A stretch of 64,000 nt of DNA, taken from NCBI GenBank assembly GCA_027600665.1, contig JADGJL010000001.1, positions 1-64,000 of the forward strand, in the 5' to 3' direction. The translations under genes and the position numbers were made by a program. Shown here piece by piece: positions 9,306-20,789 of this stretch; the stretch's first letter is position 1, and each line of letters opens with the position of its first letter. The notes under the pieces are model-generated. The model saw nothing but the letters and a program-made list of their open reading frames with translations, had not been told where the DNA came from and searched no databases. Source of the DNA: Irineochytrium annulatum (taxonomy: Eukaryota; Chytridiomycota; Chytridiomycetes; Chytridiales; Chytridiaceae).

Positions 9306-10016
9306 CTAATCCGAATGAACCTGGATGCCTTTTTCCTTACGGTGCATGATAACAAGTAATCTCCAAAATTCATAACTGCCTTTGTCGTTCATAATAAACG
9401 GACGATAATAATCATAAGCTTGTTGCGCCCATGTGGGACAATCCATATTGGAAAGTTGCTTTTGTTGCTGAATCCATTCCCCTTGAATCTCCAGCGTCTT
9501 CTGCATGTCTTCAAATATTCTCTTCTGCTCAGCGGTCATCGGCGGAGCCTCCTGTTCCTGAGTCGCAGTTCCGTATTCGGCCGCCAGATATGCAGCGGGT
9601 TCCGTCACACCATCTTCACTGGCTGTATACCCGTAAGAAGGTGCACTTGTTTTACGAATCTCATAATGTACATGCGGACCAGTACTCTGACCCGTGCTTC
9701 CCTGATTACCGATCAGCTGGCCTCGTTTCACCAACTGTCCAACTGTTACGGCAATGCGAGAAAGGTGACCATAACAATGCAAGTAGCCTCGATGATCTTG
9801 AAGGGCAACTGTAAGCCCATAACCGCCGAATCCGGAGCCTGTAACTCCTTCGGAAGCAAAACGTACCCTGCCTTCCATAAAGGCATAGACAGGGCCATTC
9901 CACGGCTCTGTTACGAGATCAATTCCGCGGTGAAATGTTTGTCCACCATGAATGGGATGAATGCGATAGCCGAATGAACTTGTAATCCGATATCCCTCGA
10001 AAGGGTTAACGCTCAT
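9306..10016 (-). CDS. M23-family metallopeptidase without signal peptide
   Basis: 236 residues. The LytM/M23 zinc site is complete: H-x3-D in HRGIDL near residue 29 and HVHYEI near residue 115. Such domains cut peptide cross-links of peptidoglycan. The protein starts directly with MSVNPFEGYRITSSFGYRIHP and has no signal peptide or membrane segment. The C-terminal 70 residues are a linker rich in Gln/Glu and then a compact domain (MDCPTWAQQAYDYY...). The lack of a secretion signal fits a spore-packaged or phage tail-tip type enzyme; I cannot choose between these from sequence. Confidence 0.8.
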   Translation of the reverse strand: MSVNPFEGYRITSSFGYRIHPIHGGQTFHRGIDLVTEPWNGPVYAFMEGRVRFASEGVTGSGFGGYGLTVALQDHRGYLHCYGHLSRIAVTVGQLVKRGQLIGNQGSTGQSTGPHVHYEIRKTSAPSYGYTASEDGVTEPAAYLAAEYGTATQEQEAPPMTAEQKRIFEDMQKTLEIQGEWIQQQKQLSNMDCPTWAQQAYDYYRPFIMNDKGSYEFWRLLVIMHRKEKGIQVHSD

Positions 10017-10331
10017 ACACTCACATCCTTTTCTATCATTACATGCTTAAATCTATGAAATGGCTTGTGCTATTGGTCTTATTTTATTACAAAAAAGCAC
10101 CGCTCAGACTAGGTTTAAGCATAGCAGTATGCTTTTTTAGTCAAATTCTTTTCCCTTATATTTCGTTCTATACTAGAATCTGATCATTAATATGTACAAT
10201 AAATGAACAGAACAGTATAAAAAAAAGACCGAGGAATTCACCTCGATCTTTTTTAGTATTACATGATTTAAGTTAGGTCGGATTCAGGACGAAAACGTCC
10301 CGATCTGCTGAATAATCCTTTTTGAAAAGAA
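10017..10331. other. Intergenic region between M23 gene and sufB
   Basis: No gene is supported here. It holds the promoter region of the M23 gene, an imperfect inverted repeat around 10092-10138 with A and T runs at its ends, and the suf terminator listed separately. Confidence 0.6.
10221..10254 (-). terminator. Terminator of the suf operon
   Basis: Stem 10221-10234 with 10241-10254 (one mismatch), six-base loop, six T on either strand. It lies 78 bases after the sufB stop. Confidence 0.8.
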
Positions 10332-11729
10332 TTAACCAATAGAGCCTTCCATTTCGAATTTGATCAATCTATTCATCTCAACGGCGTATTCCATTGGCAA
10401 TTCCTTCGTGAATGGCTCAATGAAGCCCATGATGATCATTTGTGTAGCTTCTGCATCCGTCAGACCGCGGCTCATCAGGTAGAAGAGTTGATCCTCGGAC
10501 ACTTTGGATACCGTAGCTTCATGCTCCAGCATGATGTTATCATTCATGATTTCATTGTAAGGAATTGTATCTGATGTGGACTCATTATCGAGAATGAGTG
10601 TATCACATTTGATATTGGATTTCGCGCCCTCAGCTTGACGTCCAAAGGAAGCCAAACCACGGTACGTTACTTTACCACCATGTTTACTGATGGATTTGGA
10701 TACGATCGTAGATGTTGTATCCGGAGCCAAGTGGATCATTTTCGCACCTGCATCCTGATGCTGGTTTTTACCAGCTACAGCGATAGAGAGTACGGAACCT
10801 TTAGCTCCACGGCCTTTCAGTACAACCGCAGGATATTTCATCGTCAGTTTGGAACCGATGTTACCATCGACCCATTCCATTGTTGCATTTTCTTCTGCAA
10901 CCGCACGTTTCGTAACGAGGTTGTAGATGTTTGGTGCCCAGTTTTGAATCGTTGTGTAACGAACACGAGCATTTTTCTTACAGATGATCTCAACGACTGC
11001 ACTGTGCAGTGAGTTTGTGCTGTAGATCGGAGCTGTACAGCCCTCTACATAGTGAACAAAGCTGTCTTCGTCCGCAATGATAAGTGTACGCTCGAATTGT
11101 CCCATATTTTCGGAGTTGATCCGGAAGTAGGCTTGCAGAGGCACTTCACATTTAACGCCTTTAGGCACGTAGATGAAGCTTCCTCCAGACCATACCGCAC
11201 TGTTCAATGCAGCAAATTTGTTATCTGCTGGCGGAATAACTGTTGCAAAATATTCACGCAGGATTTCCGGATGCTCTCTGAGAGCCGTATCCGTATCCAT
11301 GAAGATTACCCCTTGATCTTCCAATTCCTTTTGCATGTTGTGATATACAACCTCAGATTCATACTGAGCCGATACCCCTGCAAGGAATTTTTGCTCTGCT
11401 TCAGGGATACCCAATTTATCAAAGGTTTCCTTGATTTCAGAAGGGACCTCTTCCCATGTTTTACCTTGTTTTTCAGAAGCACGAACGTAGTACTGAATAT
11501 CGTTGAAATCCAATCCGTCGAGATCTCCGCCCCATTTCGGCATCGGCATCTTTTCGAATTGCTTCAAGGATTTCAGACGGAATTCCAACATCCATTCCGG
11601 TTCGTTCTTAATCCGGGAAATCTCGGTAACTACTTCTGCAGTCAGACCTTTACCGGTTTGAAAGATGGATTTGTGCTCGTCGCGGAAACCATATTTATAC
11701 TCTTCCATTTCTGGTGCTTTTTTAGCCAT
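10332..11729 (-). CDS. sufB: Fe-S cluster assembly scaffold protein SufB
   Basis: 465 residues, full length for SufB, with the beta-helix core and conserved segments ([49 protein letters not shown]). SufB is the scaffold on which SufBCD builds iron-sulfur clusters, accepting persulfide sulfur from SufS by way of SufU. It is the last gene of sufCDSUB, with GGGAGG before its ATG. This gene order is the standard one in Firmicutes, where the system is usually essential. Confidence 0.96.
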   Translation of the reverse strand: MAKKAPEMEEYKYGFRDEHKSIFQTGKGLTAEVVTEISRIKNEPEWMLEFRLKSLKQFEKMPMPKWGGDLDGLDFNDIQYYVRASEKQGKTWEEVPSEIKETFDKLGIPEAEQKFLAGVSAQYESEVVYHNMQKELEDQGVIFMDTDTALREHPEILREYFATVIPPADNKFAALNSAVWSGGSFIYVPKGVKCEVPLQAYFRINSENMGQFERTLIIADEDSFVHYVEGCTAPIYSTNSLHSAVVEIICKKNARVRYTTIQNWAPNIYNLVTKRAVAEENATMEWVDGNIGSKLTMKYPAVVLKGRGAKGSVLSIAVAGKNQHQDAGAKMIHLAPDTTSTIVSKSISKHGGKVTYRGLASFGRQAEGAKSNIKCDTLILDNESTSDTIPYNEIMNDNIMLEHEATVSKVSEDQLFYLMSRGLTDAEATQMIIMGFIEPFTKELPMEYAVEMNRLIKFEMEGSIG

Positions 11730-11749
11730 CTTGCTCTACCTCCCTATCG

Positions 11750-14692
<2,943 letters not shown>

Positions 14693-14717
14693 TAATTAAT
14701 CCTCCTCCGTTTTGTCT

Positions 14718-15500
14718 TTACGCTTCTTGACCTACAGTTTCGTCTGTAATTCCCAACTCTTCCTTAACCCAGTCATATCCTTCAGCTTCCAGACGGTGTG
14801 CCAGTTCAGGTCCGCCGGATTTCACGATACGACCTTGCATCATAACGTGTACGTAGTCAGGAGTAATGTAGTTAAGCAGGCGTTGATAGTGAGTGATGAT
14901 CAAGAAACCACGATCTTCGCTCTTCATTGCATTTACGCCGTTTGCCACGATTTTCAGAGCATCGATGTCCAGACCGGAGTCAATTTCATCAAGTACTACG
15001 ATTTTCGGATCAAGCAGCATCATTTGCAGAATCTCGTTACGTTTTTTCTCACCACCGGAGAAACCTTCATTCAGGTAACGGTGAGCGAACTCAGGGTTCA
15101 TGTCGAGTTCTTTCATTTTACCTTCCATTTGACGAATGAACTTGATCAGGGAGATCTCGTTACCTTCGCCACGACGTGCGTTAATTGCACTACGCAAGAA
15201 GTCGGAGTTAGTAACACCAGCAATTTCACTTGGATATTGCATAGCCAGGAAGAGACCTGCACGTGCACGCTCATCTACTGCCATATCCAATACATCTTCA
15301 CCATCAAGTGTAATTGTACCGTCAGTTACTTCATATTTCGGATGGCCCATCAATGCAGAAGCCAAAGTTGATTTACCTGTTCCGTTCGGACCCATGATTG
15401 CGTGGATTTCTCCACCTTTCATTTCCAGGTTGATGCCTTTCAGGATTTCCTTACCTTCGATCGTCGCTTTCAGACCTTCAATGACGAAATTCGTAGCCAT
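14718..15500 (-). CDS. sufC: Fe-S cluster assembly ATPase SufC
   Basis: 260 residues, ABC-type ATPase. Walker A is GPNGTGKSTL, the signature is FSGGEKKRNE and Walker B is IVVLDEIDSGLD. SufC drives conformational change of the SufBCD complex. It is the first gene of the operon, with GGAGGG before the ATG, and its promoter must lie in the 370-base gap upstream. Confidence 0.96.
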   Translation of the reverse strand: MATNFVIEGLKATIEGKEILKGINLEMKGGEIHAIMGPNGTGKSTLASALMGHPKYEVTDGTITLDGEDVLDMAVDERARAGLFLAMQYPSEIAGVTNSDFLRSAINARRGEGNEISLIKFIRQMEGKMKELDMNPEFAHRYLNEGFSGGEKKRNEILQMMLLDPKIVVLDEIDSGLDIDALKIVANGVNAMKSEDRGFLIITHYQRLLNYITPDYVHVMMQGRIVKSGGPELAHRLEAEGYDWVKEELGITDETVGQEA

Positions 15501-15641
15501 GTGTATTGTTTCCCTCCATTGATTAAATTGATGTTTGCTGTCGAAAACGAAAAAGCGCCTATTATATCTGAACAGGGCTTCCCCTGAATTTCTCTTGTAC
15601 TCGAATCTTCAAAGCAAGAACACTTTAGAATAATTCTAAAC

Positions 15642-15660
15642 TGATTCTCAATGATAATCA
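15642..15660 (-). promoter_or_regulatory. Near-palindrome upstream of sufC, possible metalloregulator site
   Basis: The 19 bases form a 9-1-9 inverted repeat with one mismatch, about 140 bases upstream of sufC. The half TGATAATCA occurs in the core of Fur boxes, but the arm spacing does not fit the classic 7-1-7 Bacillus Fur box, so this is a weak call. Confidence 0.3.
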
Positions 15661-15823
15661 AGCTATTTCCTAAGAGTGTATATTCCTTGAAGGAAACATT
15701 ATTCTTTCTGATTCTATAATAAATACCAGATTGAATCAAATGAGAAAACATCTTCTGCCGAGATGGACAGTGAGAAAAATCACAGAAAATCAAGCTTTTA
15801 TCATATCTGCTGCACACTAATCC

Positions 15824-15856
15824 AAAAAAGGACTTATCCATATTATGGACAAGCCC
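15824..15856 (-). terminator. Terminator after the DUF1802 gene
   Basis: A 12-base stem (15830-15841 with 15845-15856, two G-T pairs) and a three-base loop are followed by six T on the minus strand. Confidence 0.75.
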
Positions 15857-15870
15857 CTTCATTAATAATA

Positions 15871-16446
15871 TTACAATTTGAGCATCTCGTTAATCTTCTG
15901 TACCTGTTCGTCAAAATCCGCAACGTCCACCACTGGCGTCATTTCGCGCGGCACCGGACCATTCGGAATAGAAATCCATGAGCGACAGCCATTATATTCA
16001 GGCAATACGGGGATTTCCATCGGTTCTTTCAAAAGGTACACACGTAAAATCAATACATGGAGCGGATCTTTCCGTTTCCATTTCAAACGGTCTTCGGCAA
16101 AATCCGCTGTCCACATATGAAAGTCAAGAAGTCGATCCAGCATCTCCTGATCTCGTATCTCCAGATCCTGCGTTACTTCGGCATAAGCAGTAATGCGGAT
16201 TGTCGAAGCTTCGGGCACCCATTCGGCCAATGATTCTTCAACAAAGGATTGATCCGAGGACTTAATCAGTTCTTTACGCTGATGTTCATAAGTCGGATAC
16301 AGGTAAAACGCCGGACTTTTCAGCTCAAAATGTCGGGTTTCCTCTACAATCCCACCTTTGCGCATCACCATAATTTGGCGACCCGTTTCCAGTGCTTTGA
16401 TTGCTGAGGCCCATTCTTTTAAAGCCGGTATCGTTGGTTCTAACAT
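15871..16446 (-). CDS. DUF1802 family protein
   Basis: 191 residues from the ATG at 16446, which follows GGGGGAGGAACAGCTT; a start six codons upstream would lie on this ribosome site. The sequence (ALKEWASAIKALETGRQIMVMRKGGI, then FYLYPTYEHQ) matches the DUF1802 family, which has no assigned function. No membrane segment or signal is seen. It is followed by its own terminator. Confidence 0.75.
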   Translation of the reverse strand: MLEPTIPALKEWASAIKALETGRQIMVMRKGGIVEETRHFELKSPAFYLYPTYEHQRKELIKSSDQSFVEESLAEWVPEASTIRITAYAEVTQDLEIRDQEMLDRLLDFHMWTADFAEDRLKWKRKDPLHVLILRVYLLKEPMEIPVLPEYNGCRSWISIPNGPVPREMTPVVDVADFDEQVQKINEMLKL

Positions 16447-16570
16447 AAGCTGTTCCTCCCCCATCGTTCTTGTCAGCAGTATAGACGCTCAGGGCGTTTC
16501 TGACAACATGATCGGGGATCAGAAAGCTTACGAAAGAATCATACTTGTATTAGATTAAATCTTGCTTGTA

Positions 16571-17032
16571 TTAACCCAGGAAAGAGCGAAGCATCCACAT
16601 GTGTTTCTCAAGGTCAGCCTTGAAGCCTGTCAGCATATCGGATGTCGGTTGATCTTCGGCTGCTTCTGCAACTTCAATACCTTCCTGATATTCGTTCGAA
16701 AGTGTAGCAAAGTCCTCGATCAGGTTTTGCACCATTGTCTTCGCGTCTTCGCCACCAGCTGCCTCCTGGATAGAGGAAAGCTCCAGATACTCTTTCATTG
16801 TAGCCGCCGGGCTACCTTTGAGCGTAAGAATACGCTCCGCAATTTCATCCATTTGCACGGTAACTTCGTTGTAGAACTCTTCGAATTTCACATGCAATGT
16901 GAAGAAGTTAGGTCCTTTAACGTACCAGTGATAGTTATGAATTTTGACATACAATACGTTCAGGTTGGCTACCTGACGATTAAGTACTTGTTCCACCGAT
17001 TTCGCTTGATCTGTTTTGTTTTTTGTAGCCAT
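16571..17032 (-). CDS. dps: Dps-family ferritin-like DNA-binding protein
   Basis: 153 residues, the usual length for Dps. The ferroxidase motif is visible: H33 and H36 in KIHNYHWYVKG, then the FEEFYNEVTVQMDEIAERIL helix with D and E ligands. Dps dodecamers store iron, and many bind DNA and protect against peroxide. The N-terminus has a few Lys residues (MATKNKTDQAK), which could contact DNA. It is transcribed alone, divergent from mtnK. Confidence 0.92.
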   Translation of the reverse strand: MATKNKTDQAKSVEQVLNRQVANLNVLYVKIHNYHWYVKGPNFFTLHVKFEEFYNEVTVQMDEIAERILTLKGSPAATMKEYLELSSIQEAAGGEDAKTMVQNLIEDFATLSNEYQEGIEVAEAAEDQPTSDMLTGFKADLEKHMWMLRSFLG

Positions 17033-17330
17033 ATTAATCCCATCCTTTTATTTAAAATTAGCCTGTCATGCCGTGATAAGCAGGTTGTCCCGCAATGCAT
17101 AACAGAGAGTTAATAATGTGTCACCGCTTGGTAGCGGAGAGGCTCATGATCAGCGTTTCTCACAACTGTCCGGCCTATTTGTTTTTACCCTTGAACAGGA
17201 AGTTCGAATCAGAATTAACTTGGGTTATCTCAAAAAAAAGTTCAAAAACCGCGCTATTTCCGATATACTGACATATACCAAGCAAAGAAGTGGGTTTTCC
17301 TGTTTCTTCATATATATGGAGGTGGCACCT
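17033..17330. other. Divergent dps/mtnK intergenic region
   Basis: It holds both promoters. I looked for an S-box (SAM riboswitch) leader, which is common before mtnK in Bacillus, and did not recognise its conserved elements. A short hairpin CCGCT-tggt-AGCGG lies near 17127-17140. Confidence 0.5.
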
Positions 17331-18548
17331 TTGTCCCAATATCGCCCTTTAACCCCCCAGGATGCAATTGAACTGGCCAAAACATTACCGGGTCCATTTG
17401 CGGCAGATGCAAATCTGGATTGTCACGAGATCGGCGACGGCAATCTGAATTTGGTATTCCACATCACGGATCAGAACTCCGATAAAAGTATCATTATCAA
17501 ACAGGCGCTTCCTTATGCGAAAGTGGTTGGAGAATCATGGCCACTCTCTCTTGTACGTGCCCGAATTGAACGTGAGATTCTTCAAGAAGAGTACCGTCTG
17601 TGTCCAGGGATGGTACCGGAAGTGTATCATTACGATGATGACCTCGCATTAACCGTTATGGAAGATCTGAGTGATCATGTGATCATGCGCAAGGGTCTGA
17701 TTGAAGGTGTTTCCTATCCTCTTTTTGCACAGCATATTGGGGAATTCATGGCGAGAACGCTGTTCTTCACATCCGACTTGGGTATGGATCAGCAATTGAA
17801 GAAGGAACAACAGGGCAGATTCATTAACCCGGACCAATGCAAAATAACGGAAGATCTGATCTTTGATGAACCCTACCGGATCGCTGAAAAAAATAATTAT
17901 GATGCTTCCATTGAAGATGAAGCTGACGCCCTTCGCACGGATGGGGAGCTCCACCTTGAAGTGGCCCTGCTGCGGGAAAAATTCCTGACACATGGACAGG
18001 CATTGCTTCATGGAGATCTGCATACAGGCAGTATTTTTGTTACACCTGAATCGACCAAAGTCATCGATCCCGAATTTGCATTTTACGGCCCCATGGGATT
18101 CGATGTCGGTGCAGTCCTTGCAAACCTGCTCTTAAATTACGCATCCCTGCCAGGATGGATTCAGGATGAGACTGCTTTACGTGAGCGTGAAACGCTTTTG
18201 CTGAATATGGTTCGTGATGTATGGACTGAATTCGAATCCCGTTTCCGTGCCCTCTGGGCTAACGACCTGGTGGATCCGATGGCAAAAACGCCTGGGTATC
18301 AGGAGCTGTATGTGCAGCAATTGTTCAGAGATTCGATCGGCTTCGCAGGTGCCAAAATGGTTCGTCGTATCGTGGGACTCGCTCACGTGGCGGATATAGA
18401 TACCATTCCGAATGCAACTGAACGTGAACGTGCTCAGCGTAAATCATTGACCATTGGTAAAGCGTTAATCAAAAACAATCGCCGTTTGAATATCATCGGT
18501 GAAGTACTGGATATTGTATCTACAGCGGTTACTACGACTAAGGCTTAA
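17331..18548 (+). CDS. mtnK: S-methyl-5-thioribose kinase MtnK
   Basis: 405 residues from the TTG at 17331, which follows GGAGGTGG; an ATG five codons upstream would overlap this ribosome site. The sequence matches MtnK closely: [41 protein letters not shown] and [17 protein letters not shown], the last two being the catalytic and metal-binding loops. MtnK phosphorylates 5-methylthioribose in methionine salvage. The gene is followed by mtnA after 23 bases, so the two consecutive salvage steps are co-transcribed. Confidence 0.95.
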   Translation: MSQYRPLTPQDAIELAKTLPGPFAADANLDCHEIGDGNLNLVFHITDQNSDKSIIIKQALPYAKVVGESWPLSLVRARIEREILQEEYRLCPGMVPEVYHYDDDLALTVMEDLSDHVIMRKGLIEGVSYPLFAQHIGEFMARTLFFTSDLGMDQQLKKEQQGRFINPDQCKITEDLIFDEPYRIAEKNNYDASIEDEADALRTDGELHLEVALLREKFLTHGQALLHGDLHTGSIFVTPESTKVIDPEFAFYGPMGFDVGAVLANLLLNYASLPGWIQDETALRERETLLLNMVRDVWTEFESRFRALWANDLVDPMAKTPGYQELYVQQLFRDSIGFAGAKMVRRIVGLAHVADIDTIPNATERERAQRKSLTIGKALIKNNRRLNIIGEVLDIVSTAVTTTKA

Positions 18549-18571
18549 CACAAGGAACGGAGGAACCACCC

Positions 18572-19645
18572 ATGACAACCCCTGAATATCAGCCTCTGTC
18601 CTCTCTGATCTGGAAAAAGGACAAACTTGAAATGCTTGACCAGCGTCTATTGCCCGAAACCATTCTTATGCTGAAACTCTATACACCCGAGGAAGTATGG
18701 GAATCGATCCACTCCATGAAAGTACGCGGTGCTCCAGCGATAGGTATTGCTGCTGCATTTGGTGTTGTATTAGGTGCCAAATCATACGATGGAACAACCA
18801 TTCAAGGCTGGCTGGATCATGTAAAATCCATCTGTGCTCATCTGGCGACTTCCCGTCCAACAGCAGTGAACCTGTTCTGGGCGCTGGATCGCATGATGCA
18901 AAGAGCAAATGTGGTCGTTGAGTCCGGTTTGAGCCTGGAAGAGGGCAATGATGCCCTTGAAGTTGAAGCTCTGTTGATCCAGAAGGAAGATGAAGAAGTA
19001 TGCCGCATGATCGGCGAGAATGCACTACCTTTGTTCGAGGATGGTATGGGTGTGCTCACTCACTGTAATGCAGGCGGACTGGCTACAGCGAAATACGGTA
19101 CGGCAACCGCTCCAATGTATCTCGCACAGGAACGCGGTATCCATTTGAAAGTATTTGCAGACGAGACTCGTCCTGTACTTCAGGGTGCACGACTGACTGC
19201 ATTTGAGCTTCAGCAAGCCGGTATTGACGTTACGTTGCTCTGTGATAATATGGCAGGCATGGTGATGTCCAAAGGTTGGATTCAAGCCGTTATCGTCGGA
19301 ACAGACCGGGTTGCAGCGAACGGTGACGTGGCTAACAAAATCGGAACCTACAGTGTGGCCGTTCTTGCCAAGGCTCACAACATTCCGTTCTATGTAGCCA
19401 GCCCATTGTCGACGATCGACTTGTCTACTCCATCCGGAGATCTTATTCCGATTGAGGAACGAGCTGCGGAAGAAGTCACTGAAGGATTTGGCAAACGTAC
19501 CGCACCGCAAGGTGTTAAAGTATTCAATCCGGCGTTCGACGTAACGCCTAACGAATATGTAACAGCTATCATCACGGAAAAAGGCGTGGTTCGCGCACCT
19601 TTCAAGGAAAATTTGGCTGCTTTGTTCGCAAAGGAAGAAGCTTAA
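18572..19645 (+). CDS. mtnA: S-methyl-5-thioribose-1-phosphate isomerase MtnA
   Basis: 357 residues. Conserved family segments are present: [26 protein letters not shown] with the catalytic cysteine, the TRP-loop [13 protein letters not shown], and [16 protein letters not shown] with the catalytic aspartate. The enzyme converts 5-methylthioribose-1-phosphate to 5-methylthioribulose-1-phosphate. GGAGGAACC precedes the ATG. Confidence 0.96.
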   Translation: MTTPEYQPLSSLIWKKDKLEMLDQRLLPETILMLKLYTPEEVWESIHSMKVRGAPAIGIAAAFGVVLGAKSYDGTTIQGWLDHVKSICAHLATSRPTAVNLFWALDRMMQRANVVVESGLSLEEGNDALEVEALLIQKEDEEVCRMIGENALPLFEDGMGVLTHCNAGGLATAKYGTATAPMYLAQERGIHLKVFADETRPVLQGARLTAFELQQAGIDVTLLCDNMAGMVMSKGWIQAVIVGTDRVAANGDVANKIGTYSVAVLAKAHNIPFYVASPLSTIDLSTPSGDLIPIEERAAEEVTEGFGKRTAPQGVKVFNPAFDVTPNEYVTAIITEKGVVRAPFKENLAALFAKEEA

Positions 19646-19727
19646 CTTAATAAGAGTATTCAAGAAGAGAGTGTCGTGTATAGCGTTGGTGCCTACGATG
19701 TGCCAGGCCAATATTACGATGCTAAAG

Positions 19728-19756
19728 AAGGGCTTCCCTTATGGGGAGCCCTTTTG
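19728..19756 (+). terminator. Bidirectional terminator between mtnA and yunC
   Basis: An 11-base stem with one mismatch (19728-19738 with 19743-19753) and a four-base loop is followed by TTTTG. It lies between the convergent genes. Confidence 0.75.
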
Positions 19757-19763
19757 TTAGTGA

Positions 19764-20066
19764 TTAAATCATTTTCAACAAAGCCTCTACACCCGTCATG
19801 CCAACCGTAATGCCCATGGCCTCGGCCTCTGTTGTCACCGACTCCATAGGTGCATGCAATAACTGCTCCAGTGTACGCACACCAACCGCCCGAGCCGCAA
19901 TAATTTTGCGATCCCCGAGCTTCTCATTAAGTAATCCCACATCGAGTGCTCCACACATGATATATCCTTTGGATGTATTAATGGTCAACAACGTTGTTTT
20001 GGGCAGCTTGACTTCTACCCCAACCAATACATGCTCTCCAACTACAATGGGCTCCATCGTCACCAT
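19764..20066 (-). CDS. yunC: YunC-type DUF1805 family protein
   Basis: 100 residues from the ATG at 20066 behind AGGAGGTGG; a longer frame to 20093 would start upstream of that ribosome site. It matches YunC of the DUF1805 family: VKLPKTTLLTI, GYIMCGALDVGLLNEKLGDRKIIAARAVGVRT. The fold is known in the family but the function is not. In B. subtilis yunC is near yunD; here they are about 13 kb apart. Confidence 0.82.
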   Translation of the reverse strand: MVTMEPIVVGEHVLVGVEVKLPKTTLLTINTSKGYIMCGALDVGLLNEKLGDRKIIAARAVGVRTLEQLLHAPMESVTTEAEAMGITVGMTGVEALLKMI

Positions 20067-20383
20067 AATTTCCCGATCCACCTCCTCTTCCACAGGTCAC
20101 GATAATTGTATGCCTCATTCGGGATTGTCGTGTGGACACCTGCCGTGTTTGAGAAAATGTAGGTACTTATCTTTCGAATATTTTGTTGGTAATTCTTCTC
20201 GCAGACTTGGATGTAAAAGAATGCTTTCTGTGAAATATTAAAAAAGCCACCTCGGAAATGAGGCAGCTCTCATAATAATCATTTTTAAGTGTCTAAAAGT
20301 TTATCTCGGAGTGTTTGATAACATCTAATCAGCTTCTCGAGTTAAGAAGACGAGTTAATTTAACTGGTCAAAGTGGACCTACC
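20067..20383. other. Intergenic region at the left edge of the fibre locus
   Basis: No gene is supported. It holds the yunC promoter region and a terminator-like hairpin at 20244-20270. Confidence 0.5.
20244..20270 (-). terminator. Terminator after the 86-residue gene
   Basis: On the minus strand GCTGCCTC pairs with GAGGTGGC through two G-T pairs, with a six-base loop, followed by six T. It lies about 115 bases after the stop of the small gene. Confidence 0.55.
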
Positions 20384-20644
20384 TTAAAACGTATGCTCAT
20401 CATTCTTTAATTTCCTTATCTCCGTTAACTCTCTTCTAATTCCCAGTACACGTCTATGAAGTACACTGCGGTCTACTGATTCAGCTACCGAATTTTTGAA
20501 CTTAATATCCAATGCATTTAATTGCTCCTGAGCTAGTTTCTTTTTATGTATTGGCTCTACTTGAAGATTATCAGTTCCAGACTTGATCGTCCTCAATCTC
20601 TTCTGCTTCATAATTTGTTCAAATACACTGTCCTCTTGACGCAT
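20384..20644 (-). CDS. Small basic protein of unknown function
   Basis: 86 residues from the ATG at 20644, which has AAGGA seven bases upstream; an ATG three codons earlier sits directly on that site. The product is highly charged and mostly helical by appearance, with no cysteines (QIMKQKRLRTIK, HRRVLGIRRELTEIRKLK). I do not recognise a family. The 15-base palindrome ATGTGTTTATCACAT lies just upstream, next to a TATGAT-like -10, so the gene may be repressor-controlled. It lies between the fibre operon terminator and its own terminator, and may be a small cargo gene at the element's edge. Confidence 0.5.
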   Translation of the reverse strand: MRQEDSVFEQIMKQKRLRTIKSGTDNLQVEPIHKKKLAQEQLNALDIKFKNSVAESVDRSVLHRRVLGIRRELTEIRKLKNDEHTF

Positions 20645-20754
20645 GGTCTTCATTCCTTAATATGTGATAAACACATTGTATCATAACGAGAAGAGGACTG
20701 TTACATAATAAAGTACAGATGCTTAGAGTTGGACATGATCCTAAACGCAAAAAA

Positions 20755-20774
20755 AAGAGGGCCAATGCCCTCTT
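20755..20774 (-). terminator. Terminator at the end of the fibre operon
   Basis: The perfect eight-base stem AAGAGGGC with its complement has a four-base loop and is followed by a long T run on the minus strand. It lies 16 bases after the last gene of the array. Confidence 0.85.
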
Positions 20775-20789
20775 TGATAGTTAACTCAT

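Larger units (their letters stand above)
15501..15870. other. Promoter region of suf and terminator of the DUF1802 gene
   Basis: No gene is supported. It contains the DUF1802 terminator (15824-15856) and, at 15642-15660, the near-palindrome TGATTCTCAATGATAATCA. The arms of nine bases have one mismatch, and one half is the Fur-like core TGATAATCA. Confidence 0.5.

Noticed and set aside
15470..15862. 130-codon minus-strand ORF in the gap before sufC
   Set aside because: It overlaps the sufC start region and the DUF1802 terminator, and has no ribosome site or family.
17050..17300. T-box or S-box leader before mtnK
   Set aside because: Only a short hairpin was seen; the conserved sequences of either class were not found.
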